A stretch of DNA of 64,000 nucleotides from Forficula auricularia (taxonomy: Eukaryota; Arthropoda; Insecta; Dermaptera; Forficulidae): positions 7,644,986 through 7,708,985 of the forward strand of contig JALMQS010000102.1 of assembly GCA_024734495.1 (NCBI GenBank), given 5' to 3'. Positions within the stretch are counted from its first letter, which is position 1. The number at the start of each line of letters is the position of its first letter. The position numbers and the translations under genes were made by a program. This document shows, in pieces, positions 22,501 to 34,500 of this stretch. The notes beneath the pieces are model-generated. The model made no database searches. It was not told the origin of the DNA and worked only from the letters and a program-made list of their open reading frames with translations.

Positions 22501-25500
22501 CTGCCGACACCTCACCCCACTTATATGCATGTGTGTGTATAAGTGTATATGTGCGCTGCTAAATATTGGTTGCAACGGCAAGTTAGTTAGTTTATAGTTA
22601 GTTGAAGTCGAGAGCCGCTTAAGATGACACATTAATTTTAAGACGATGTGTATTACGATGTTATCACGATGACCCCCTAGACACGAATTTGTATAACCCC
22701 TTTTTGTAAATAAATATATATATAAAGAAGTGAATGTGTGTTATTGTTATTTTCACCCCTATGAGCGAAGAGGGTGAAACCCGCACGCCTTCTACAAGTG
22801 GAGGCCTGTCCAGGATGAATCGTAGGGGGTGAAACCCCCCCGCCCCCTACATTAATTATAATTATTTATTAAACAAGAACAAATAATACAATACAACTAC
22901 GACGTTTCGATCAACTTATTCTTCGATCGTTCTCAAGTATGAGCATTGAGGATCCACTCCGATTTTAGGTTAACTGAGCAGGGTACGTTATTTGTTCTTG
23001 TTCAATAAATAATTATAATTAATTATGTGTGATTTCACTAAAAATTCAAATTTTAATCAAATAAATCACAAAAATAAAAGCATCAATAGCTTCATTACTA
23101 AATATATTCTTATTGGAAAAACGTTCATTCCCGTTAAAGAGGTCCTTTTCCGGTTGCTGATTTTTGTCTGCAGTTATCAAGATATGAAATTCATAAAGTA
23201 TTGGCGAAAATCACGATAATCATGACATCTAATCTAGTTATATAGAATTAATAATTACATGTAAAATGACCCCTTAATATCCATTGGCAACCCCTTGAGG
23301 CGTTACTAAACACGGAATAAAAATTAAACAAACCTATTCTTATGGGTAAAAATATTATTGTGTCTTCGTTGATTAGCGCCTCTGATTTCCAATAATACTA
23401 CTGACAATATTTCGTCTAATTGTATTATATACAGATACATATATTATTTTGTTTTAAGGACGTTCCCTAATATAGCTCAGATGCAGTTCGCTCTTTCCCG
23501 TACTCCCACATGCGCAGAAAGGCAAAAATATTTTCACTGCGTCGTTTCTCGGATCTGGCAACATTATATTCTTACCGACGTCAAAAGACAAAGAAAAAAA
23601 ACACTTCATGAAACAGCTCAATGCGAAATTCCAGATGAGAACAGTATAGTTAGGTTGAGAGAATTAGCTAAAAATCTCAAATGCACCAGCTGCAGAAGTT
23701 TTTTTAGATATGGAAAAATTGAGTGATTTTAGTGCGACGTTGCCAATTCGCATCACTCACTTGCCATGCCATGAGAGAAACAACGAAAACCATCAAAAGT
23801 ACCTAACTTTTAACATTTTTCATACAAAACGAATACCACTTGATACAATTATTTTAACAGAAAAATATTTGTTATATCTTCAATTAATGATTCTCAATTT
23901 TTCAAAATAATTTCAAGAAAATTACGATTGTTATTTAATGAAACAGTCGCTTTAACATCAATCGGGATAGGGTTCGCGTGTTAAATATGCAAATTTCAAA
24001 GGTCAATATTTACAAATTTAGTGCCTCAAGGACTATTGAAAAACATTTCTACATATAAAGGACGCTTATAAATATGTGTATTCATAGTTTTAAAAAGATT
24101 GCAAGAAAATCGATTTATTAGCGAACGTCCTTAAGAAATACCAAAATCATATTGCATTTACTTTATAATCATCATTATTTATTAAAAATAAAATAAATAA
24201 ATTGTATTTTATTTCTAGCTGGGTCCAGGAGATACTCGACTCTTGACTGAATGTCGCCTAGCCTTTGTCCGTGTGCTCTGCTCCCATGAACACTACGTCG
24301 CTCTTAATCTTCCTGACCTTACATCTCCTCCGACTGAAGCTGAGCGTTTCTGGCTCACGGAAGCATTCTGTCGACGACATTTCCTTTCCGGCTTACTTCT
24401 GGGTAGTGTTCGATCCGCTTTACACGATGTTGCTCCCCTTCGAAAAGCGGCTCTTATCACTTTACGCGATCTTTTAGCTAAACACGAACTAGACGATAGG
24501 TAAGCAATTTTTTATATAGAATTGTTGATTACATAAATATTTCTACTCCGGAAGGTCTTTGGTTTCTAGAATATAGATTACCAAAAATTATAATATAATT
24601 TCATTTCATTTCATACTTTTATACTTTTCAGTTTCTTAAGGTTTATTCTTCATCAAATCAAATTTAGAAACCAAAAATCTTCCAGACTGAAAATATTTAT
24701 CTACTTAGCATAATTCTATAATACAGTAATAAATAAATTTTAAGGAACTGATATATTATATCTGGTTGGCCCCCTATAGTGTACCATAATTAGAAAATTA
24801 ACTAAAATAATCCGATATATTTTTTTCTAATTTGATTATCACAGATGGAACTTAAGTTAACTCTAGCTTTACTCGTATGTATTATTCTTCAAAAACAACT
24901 TCATAAATGGAATCTCAAAGGTCTAGAAAAATATTTCAAAATGTTAATTAATATTATAGTTAATATCATGAAAAATATTGAATAGAGAAGAAATTAAATG
25001 ATAAATTATCGTCACACCATAAAACCCCTAAAATAAATAAATTAATCATGATAACAGCTAAAACGCTCAATAAAATCATTCATTCAATAAGTCAATGGTT
25101 CGATTCCTCGACCATTCGCTGAGTTTATACATATATTATACATTTTTTCTTAAATCTATTTTAAATACCTAAAGTATTACACCCGCTTTTATGCTTCCAC
25201 ATTCGACTTTTCCCCTCCTTTTCTTCAGTTTACTTACACTCACACTTACAAAATTATTTCTCATCACCCATCATTTACATTTCCCTTTGATTTACACCGT
25301 TTTCGTCTGATGCTTTAAAAAGTATAAAATAGCCGTAATTATGTAGAAAAAAAAAGAAAAAATGATTTGTTTATGGGGAAGGTAAAATATCAGAACAAGC
25401 AAGTACTCTTATAGGAGTCAAGAAGAAGTTGATTACCAGCTTCCACAGATACCTTCGACTCCGACCCAATCCCTAAATCTATTCTTATTTTCACCACAAA

Positions 25501-28500
25501 GATCCACCGGGGATTACAGAGGTCTTACCTTTTGGGTGCAACTTCTTCTTGTATCAATATCATCATAAAAAAAAGCTTCCTTAGTTGACTCTTTTAAAGT
25601 CTGAAGATGAATGAAAATCTTCCGCAACGATGGTTTTTATGAGAATGAAATGACTTTCCAATTAATTATTTTATTCGGAATTTGTACTTTTCATTATCTT
25701 TAGACTGCATTTCCATCAATTCTTGTAAGTTATGCTGTAATTTTCTAATATGACCATTTGAAAGCTGAATTAATCTTCCAGATAGTCAGACTGACCCCCA
25801 TGACACAATTTTCCGAAATTTCTGTCTGCTCTTATTTTTTTATAATTTGTAAAAAAAAATTTACCATAAAGATATATTCTATATTCTTACTTGATTTTAT
25901 ATGATTCACAGATTAGGCTGCCGCGAACGAATGGCGCGAGTGGCTTCCCTCTATTTACCTTGGCTTGGAATTGTACTTGAGTGTCTACCTCGTTTGGGAG
26001 CGAATTTAGCAGGCGTGGCTGGCAACTGCTCTATTGGCGGAGATACCACTTCGGATAACGCAAGCATCGCCACAACAAAAGCATTACATCGATTGACAGC
26101 CCCTGTCACTGGTTGCAGGGACAGCGCTTATTTCGCCGCCATAGCAGGCCAGGGTAAATTCTTAAACACATTTGTCTTATTTTCAATTTATACATTCTTG
26201 TTTCTTGTTTTTATTCGTTAACCATATTATATCACATGTACTGTATTATAATTAATATTCATTTCTTATAGGAATGGTAAATGGAAATTCGTCTTTATCT
26301 CTGGACTCCGAAACAAGTGGTAGCAATTTGAACACAGGCGAAGGAATTTCAATAATATCAAGAACATCACAAGACACCGCTGTTTGGGTCAAAGGACATG
26401 CTAGGTAAAATTCTTTAATTTTCTTATATAATGTAATATTAATTTTATTATTATTATTGGTTATGTTATAATTATTTACCTAGAACTTTTAGTAATTTTA
26501 TTAGAATTTAGAGTTTATTTTAAAGCATTTATCATCATTGATCATATTCAAATAGTATTGAATTCACTTTGTCTGTCTGTGATGTGTGTCTAGATTCTAA
26601 TTTCCATGATAACTAGATAACCTAACGTTTATCTTGTGCCAAAATGATTATATAGGGTCACTCTATGTGTATCTCTTGATTCTGATACTAACAATAACGT
26701 GATAACCGAAGGTCATAGAAAGTTCGTTCTATTTGTATTGGATCCAATTTATCTTGTTGTATTTTTGGTTTCCGATAATTCGAGAACGGAAGGTGGGAAA
26801 GAATCAGAAATTTTGTTCTGGTTCCAAAATGTTTGTAATCAATTCACTCTTTCTCTCAAAATGTTGATACCCGCAATAACTTGAGAAACAGGTGGTGAGA
26901 AGTTTGTTCAGAATCCAACGAAAATATTGGTATTTTTACATATTAGATTTAGAACTTTCCGATGAAAAATCTGAAACTCAGAAATATATGAAATTGCTAA
27001 ATGGCTAGTTCTTGAACTATTGTAGCTAATGAAAAGTTTCTATTAATAACCCCGAATCATTCGTAGACTCTTTAAACAACATCAACTTGGAAGACAGCAG
27101 ACTGAGTTATAAAAAAGTTTTCACTATTCGCCCCAATTTTATTATTGATACATTTTCAGGTCCGTCTCTGCCTTAGGAAGTCGCTGTGACCGTCTAGGGC
27201 CTGGTGAGTCTCGTGACATTCTTTTATGTTTCTTGTTCGTTGTCCGTTATTCTGGAGAATCGACTCTGACTGCTTGGTGGACTCACTGCGCTGACTCCGA
27301 TGTCGCCAATTTTTTCCAAGTAATTAGACTTTAAATGAATTATCATAATTATAAGTAATTGTTTATGCTTGTTTTTGACTGTATTTTCTGCTTGCTAGGC
27401 TCTCGAACTTTGTTTGGAGGCGTTTCGTTATGACGGACGTCGCGCTGTGTCTACCCGACTTGCGTCAGGTATTCACGACTCCTCATCGGGTACAGGAGCA
27501 GCAGGTGCTTCTGGGTCAGGGCCTTCGGGCCGTGGCACTAAAGCAGCAACTTTACCAGCACGAATGCAGCCACCCGATTTCGCTGGCGACAAAGAGGTCT
27601 CCATTCCTGTCGGTACCAACTCCGTGGGTCGAGAAGGGGCTAGGCATATCCATGAAGCCGAATCAGCACGTGTCGCACTTCAAGTAAACTTCCATTTGAT
27701 TTATTTAACAATGCCTAAGTCGTAGCCAGAGAACCAAGGTGTTCAAATCTTTTTCCTTCAAGTTTTAACTCAAAGCCAAAGCATGGGATTCACTAAAAAA
27801 AAATAATAATTAATTACGAAAAAACTTTAAAGTGTCATTTTATTAGAATTCTGCTTGTATTCGAGAACATCGAAAAATCACCCCTAAGAAACATTTGTTA
27901 AAATTTTTTAAGTGTGATTAATCCTAATTTCAAGTATTATTTTAAGATGCCGAAAGCATAGAAAAAAAATAAAAAATAATAAAATTTATTAAAAAAGTAA
28001 AAAAAAAAAGAAGATTTTTCTAATATTCACTAAAAAGGATAAAATATAATTTTACCCCACTTTTTATCTGTAATTAATTTTTCATTTATTGAGAATATAT
28101 AAGTGTAATAATGTTTATTTATTAACTGAACTAAACTTTGCAAGTTTTACTTCTATCGTGTGTTATTCCTAGACACACTTTTTTTTATTTAATTTATTTT
28201 CGACCAAAATATGAGAAACTTGTAGGAATTCCATTTGCAAGTGTCGATTTAGTATAGAATTATTCTGCTTATATATGCGTGAACAGTTGAACACCCTTCC
28301 TCTAGTTTAATTTTAATAAAAATATTGTAAAATCTATTTTATTATGTAATTTATAGAATACATAACGTTACTATAACAGAACTTTAATAATATATTCTAT
28401 TTTTTGTTTTCGTATATTATGATAAAAACGAAAATCATTATTTTCATTCCATTCTATCGAAATTTTAATTATTTTCGAAGATTAGGACATTTTTTATATT

Positions 28501-31500
28501 ATTTATAAATTTTTCTAATCTATTAATCAGCGATTTTTAAATTTTTCTTACAAGTAGGGAAATCTTAATTTTATCTTTTCTAATTATTTTTTATTTATTT
28601 ATTTTTTCACTTCAAGCTCACGTGGAAGCGATTCAATGCGCCGAGGTGTCTTTGATTGTTTTGGATGCCCTCTGTCTCTACTGTGTCAATTTTCGAGAAA
28701 GTCTCTTGGCTCAGGATGGCGATAATTCTCTGATGGAGCGGGTGGTCAGCCTTTTATGTCGACTTTTAGAACTCGGCCAATCGGAATCCCTTTATAAACA
28801 TGCATTTTGTGCTTTGAGAGCATTCATCAATTCTCTCTCAGGTAATTTATATCTTGATTAAAACTTTGGTTGTTGAATAGTTTATTAGAACTTTTTGAAA
28901 TAAACCACAATAATACATTTATTAAAACACTAACAAAGGTACACATAGTCAAATTCTCGTCATTTCGATCACAGATGTATTTCTCGGCACGGCGTGTATT
29001 TGTCTGAATATTTTTCTTTTTTCGATTATTTTTACATTCATATTTTTTTATTTTCAATTTATTTAATCAGTAATTGTAAATATTCCTAAAGTCCTTAAAT
29101 AAAGGCAACTTAATTTTATATATCGTCGCCTTAGATAGTAAACCTGCTAACTCACAACAAGGAAATTTTACAGGGAAGAGAAAAAACAAACAAAATTTAC
29201 TATTGTTGTTATGGAATAAACTATTTTTCAGTTTTTTTTCTACAACTTACGATCGTAATTTTAAGTAGCAATTTTACTTGGACGATGCTGTATCTCTTTT
29301 TCTTTCGAACGGTATTAATATGTCATATATGATAAAAAATGGACTTAGCAGGTTTACACTCTAAGCCGACGAAATGTATTTCTATTTCATTATTAACTAT
29401 CCAGCTAACTCTTCAAAGAGATAATCAAGTAATTAGCTCGCATTCTCCTTAAGAATGTTCCATACAGTTCGCTTCATATTACTTCACTGAAATGAGTGTT
29501 AAAAGACTTAACATATTATCCCGAAAAATATTTTATATTAAGAATCATTACATTAAAAGTTGACAAAGACTTTACCAACCGACATACAACTTCGCCTAAA
29601 TTGAGTCATATTTTTTGTTTGTTTATATCTTTTATATTTATTTATTATTATTATTTATTAAAAATATGTCAAATATAGTACTGTATGATAAAATATTATA
29701 TTGGCAAAAATTCCAATAGGATCTATCTATCTATTCAAGATATATGGATTTAATAATTCGATGTAAATGAATTCACCTCTAACATCTATTGGCAATCGCT
29801 TGAGGTGCTCGTTAACGGGAATTAAAAAAATAAAATAAACAAACAATATTTATAATATTATATATATTAATATATTATATTATCTTATTGAGTGAAAATG
29901 ATGATCATTCCCGTTAAAGAGCCACTCTAGCGGTTACTGGTTTTCTCTAATAGTTTATCTTATTATTTTCTTATTGTCGAAAATCACAATAGATGTGACT
30001 TCTCTTCGAGATGTATAGAATTAATAATTTCAGGTAAAATCACGCGAATTCACCCCTCCTGACATCTATCGGCAGAAAGTCGAGGGGTGAACTGCGATTG
30101 GAATTAGGTGTACACGTCTTTGGAATTATGTGGAATTATTTTGGAATTCATTAGATAATGCCCCTTCATCTATTGTCTTCTGCTTGGAAATGAAAGTGCA
30201 AGTGGAAGTAGGTGTACAGTGTACACGATATTAGGTCGAGGTTCATCCCTCGCATAAAGTTATCAGGGAAACAAAATCTTTTACCCCAAAAGAATAATAG
30301 TTTTACTTTTTCTTTAAGTGGCTTTTAGCGGTTTCAGATTTTCGCCAATATAAATTTATTATTTTATGGAGGGAAATATTTTAAACAAGTACACCTATAA
30401 AGCTTCTGATCTGTTCACTTGTACTAACACATATGCCATAATAATACTACCCCACATCTGGTTGGAGGATTTCAGTGGAAAAGAGAGAGATATTGAAAAT
30501 GTCGAAAAATAAAATATTATTACCCTCACCGGCACTTTAATTTATTCTAAAAAAATAAGAAATATACGTTAATATAGTTAAACTTAAAATTAGCATAATT
30601 TAGTTAGTATATTATTGTATTTTTTTTATTCTAATAAATAATTGATTGATTTTCAGGAGCTCTATTCGCAGCTTCGGCTGGTTCTGCAGCTCGTCTGGGT
30701 CGTCTTTGCCTCGCTCTACTCCGACGATGTGATTCTCGCATGTCAGCAGTTCGTCAGGAAGCTTGCGCTTGTCTCTATCTGCTTATGCGAGCAAATTTCG
30801 AGTTCACTGGACGCGCTGGACTCCCTCGAGTCCATGTCCAATTGGTTGTAGCTGTTTCTAGATTAGTCGGCAGTTCAGAGGCTGCACCTCCCCCAAGCGA
30901 TGCTCGCCTCCAGGTGCTCATTTCAATCTTATCGTAACTATTTTAATTGTTGAGAATTTGTCGAGTTTTTGTTAAAGAAGTAACAGCAAATCACATCCTT
31001 GGATTGAATCTAATAAATACACACTTTTACCATATATACAAATTAATAGTTTTAACTTTAAGAGCTATTTATCACATAATTGAAATAAATTTAATAATCT
31101 TGATGAATTATTACCAATTGTATATATTTATTTACTAAATAGTTTCGCTCCCCACTGATTGGCTATCTTCAGTAGTAAACAGTATGCAACTGTAAGCGTA
31201 AAATTAGTAGAAGGTATACGATATAAGGATTGTAAAAATCAGAGCGTATACTAAAATATTTTAATCGGGAATTTTTAAAAAATTATCATTTTAAAAGCAA
31301 ATTGAAACAATTTAAAATATTTATGTGAATATTCAAAAAGTTAATGTTTCAAAATATTTTAAATTAGCACAGGGTATACGCTATTTAAAATGTGAAACCT
31401 ACCTAGTAATTTTACTTTGTTCAGATCAAACTACAGGGTATACTTTTTTGTTAAGGGAGAATGGTGTAGGTTCTTGGTGAAACATTTTAAATAAAGTAAA

Positions 31501-34500
31501 GAAAATTTTAGAAACTTTTTAAAATCTTCTTTACTTCACAGGGTATACGCTGTATACCGCCGTATACACTCCACTAGAGCCCTGGCAGTAATAAACATCT
31601 CATTCTTAATTTGTTTTCATAGATTTTATATACATATAGGAGTAGTACAGAGCGGAAACAGTTTTACGGTGGGCCAGGGAAGTGAGGGAGAAAAAAAAAT
31701 GGCCAGGTCTCCTATTAGTTTAATTGTTCTCTTCTGAATTGTATCTTGTGTGGCAAGAGAATGCTTTTGGAGGCCCATCTCCACAGATGAGAACCATATT
31801 CGAAATATATACACTCTGCTATTATCGGCAATTTGAACTTTTTTATTACTACCTATTTCACTGACGAAAAAATTGTCAAATCACTAATATTTACGAAAAA
31901 TTTACTGTTCTTTAAAAAAGTTTTTACCATTTTCTCCAATTTCTATCAGTTACTTATACTTTTCACTTTTTATTTTTAGGAATCCCTCTCTTTGATAAAT
32001 TCATTTGCGACCTCTGATAAAGCCATGAAAGGCTCTCGACTGGCAGCAGAAGTGAAAGACTTAACGACTCGAGTACGCACAGTTCTCATGGCCACTGCCC
32101 AGATGAGAGCCCACCAACATGACCCAGAGGCGCTTGCAGAACTGCAACACTCCCTCGCCGCCAGCTATGCAAACACTCCTGCGTTACGACGTGCGTGGCT
32201 GGAAGCGATGTCTCGGCTGCATATGGCCCATGCCTGCACATCCGAAGCCGCCTGTTGTCAATTACACGTCGCTGCGCTCCTTGCTGAGGATTTGCGAATG
32301 CGAGGGGTGATTAAATGGGGCGCTCAAGATTTAGCCCAAGTCAGTGTTAATGTTCCTTTAGATGAAGAAGGGGATCGCGTGGATGGTGGGACAGGAGCGG
32401 AAGCTGAAGCCTCCGAAACGGCTCTTCAGGCACAATTGGAATTATGTGCTGATTTGTTGGATCGAGCTGAGAGATGGGAACTACTCACTCCTCTTTATCG
32501 ATTAATTCTTCCGTTTTTGGAGGCTCGACGTGATCATTCCGCCATGGCAACTGCGTATACCACTTTAGCGCAGGCGCATAGACGAGCTGCGGAAGCACAG
32601 CGCACGGGAAGACTTCGCTTGCTTGGCACATTTTTCCGCGTTGCACTTTTTGGCTCGGCTTATTTCGAGGATGAGGCTGGCCTTGAATGGGTCTATAAAG
32701 AACCCAAAGTTACCTCACTTGCTGAAATCTCAGAAAGGTAAGAGATAATAATAATTCAAATTTGGTTAGATTTAGTACTAGAAATCTGGTTAGTCCTCAA
32801 AATTATTACATTGGTGAAAATATTATCAATGAATCTAAATTTTATAAATATTTAGGCATACATATTCAGGCAAATTTAAAGTGGGATATGCATATTAGTT
32901 ATATAGTCAATAAGGCTTATAGGAAATTGGGGATGTTTGGTAGAATTTTGAAGGGTAGATCTAGAGAAGTTAAGTCAAAAGTTTATTTAACTTATGTAAG
33001 ACCTAATTTAGAGCATTGTTCTGTGGTTTGGGACAAACATCCACAACGATTAGAGAGAAAAATTGATATGGTACAAAGGAGGGCGGCTAGATTTGTTTTT
33101 GGTAAATTTGATAGGTTTAGTAGTGTCACTTCAATGATTAATGAATTAGGATGGTCTAGCTTATTGGAGAGAAGAGAATGGGCTAAATTGAAAGTGATTT
33201 TCAAAGCCTATAAGGGTTTTAGGAGTTGGCAGGAAATAACGAATAGATTTCAGGAACCAAGTTATTTAGGTAGAGCTGATCATAGAAAAAAGATTCGTAA
33301 GCCAAGATTCTTGAAAAATATCGGTTTACATTCATTTGTAGGATCTGGCATTGATTTGTGGAATAGTCTGTCTGTTACTACTTGGGATTATAGTCCTCTG
33401 CCCCCTATGATTAAATCAATTATAAATTTTGTCAAGTCACAATGTCCTAGAGTTGTGCAAAATTTTATTTAGTTCTCACAAGCAGAGATTAGGTGAGGTA
33501 GAGAGAGGTCATACCATCCTTGTTAAGGTTTTGACCAGGTTTCCTTAACAACTTATGGCAAATGCCGGGATGGCTAATGCGTCGCTTGTTCCTGGTATCG
33601 GGTTTTTGCGCGGAATTTTTAAATTACTTTTTGTCTTTTGATGGAAATCTATGGTCATGTTATTTGTTAATGAGCATACATTTCTATTTTTTTTTCTTTT
33701 TCTTTTTTTTTTTTTACTTGTTTATTATTTGTTAAATTGTTGTAATTAATTTGTATTGATGTTTATTAATGTATTGTAGCTAGATTGTATTGATGTTTGG
33801 AGGACCTAGCCACCGAGGACTTGTGCCTCTAAGCAGGTCGAGGAATAAAGATTTATTTATTTATTATTTATAATGTCTCAATGTAAGCGTTCTGTATTTT
33901 TTACCCTTTTTCGTATGGAACCTTAAAAATCAAACAAATTTTATATTTTTCAAAACTTTGAGGCTTTAATTCCCTACTTGTCTACTTCTTATCCTAGACA
34001 ATGATACACTGTAAGTGGTAAATAACCAAAAGAGTCTCTGGCTTATTTATTATTTAGTATGTAATTATTATTAATAATAATATAACTAGCATAACATATA
34101 ATAGTATAACCATTTGACTATCAATTAATAATAATAACTTATACAATATAACAATAAGGTTTTCAACTATACATTAAAGAATGTTAAATCATTCAGGGAT
34201 TTACGAGTTTTCACTTTTGAAATTATTTTATTTACCTACCTATTTTTAATATAGTTATATTTATTGTTAGAGTTCGTGGCTGTGATGAAACTGTACTAGA
34301 TGAAGGAGGAGGTATCAGCCAAAGATGTAATCACTGGGTTCAATAAAACACCTTTAATAAGACGTTTCGGCCTGAATTTTATTTGGCCAACTTTAGTCAA
34401 TTAGGAGTTATACACAAAATGCGGTACACATATGTGATCGAACCAAGCCTTGTCAAAAATAAAATTTTTTTTAGCTTCATGTGAATTTATAACGAGCCTG

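Larger units (their letters stand above)
19541..22851 (+). mobile_element. Gag-only LTR retrotransposon, non-autonomous
   Basis: Two LTRs starting TG and ending CA bracket a 2.17 kb interior, with TTAA directly outside each LTR as the probable target duplication. The interior has a broken gag-like reading: from about 20658 FDGTGSISIEQWIKEIQDLV then ESGWGSTELFF, followed by highly acidic and then lysine/glutamate-rich frames (21196-21510). No reverse transcriptase, integrase or protease motif is visible. A primer-binding-site candidate starts tgggtgctcgcg at 20110. Confidence 0.85.
19025..24218. other. 5.2 kb DOCK intron made largely of nested elements
   Basis: From left: MITE remnant with a B-box-like GGGTTCGAGCCCCGG at 19399-19425, LTR element 19541-22851, small inverted-repeat element 22852-23022, other half of the MITE to 23330, and a TTAA-flanked element 23452-24135. 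No exon inside. Confidence 0.7.
28842..30656. other. DOCK intron with two MITE copies
   Basis: Holds a CGAAAATCAC-type MITE (29755-30075) joined to a GGGGTGAA-type MITE (30076-30258). The rest is AT-rich without features. Confidence 0.5.

Noticed and set aside
23481..23726. 81-codon frame as a DOCK exon or cysteine-rich gene
   Set aside because: It lies wholly inside a TTAA-flanked repeat element and does not match the DOCK sequence expected between exons 15 and 16.
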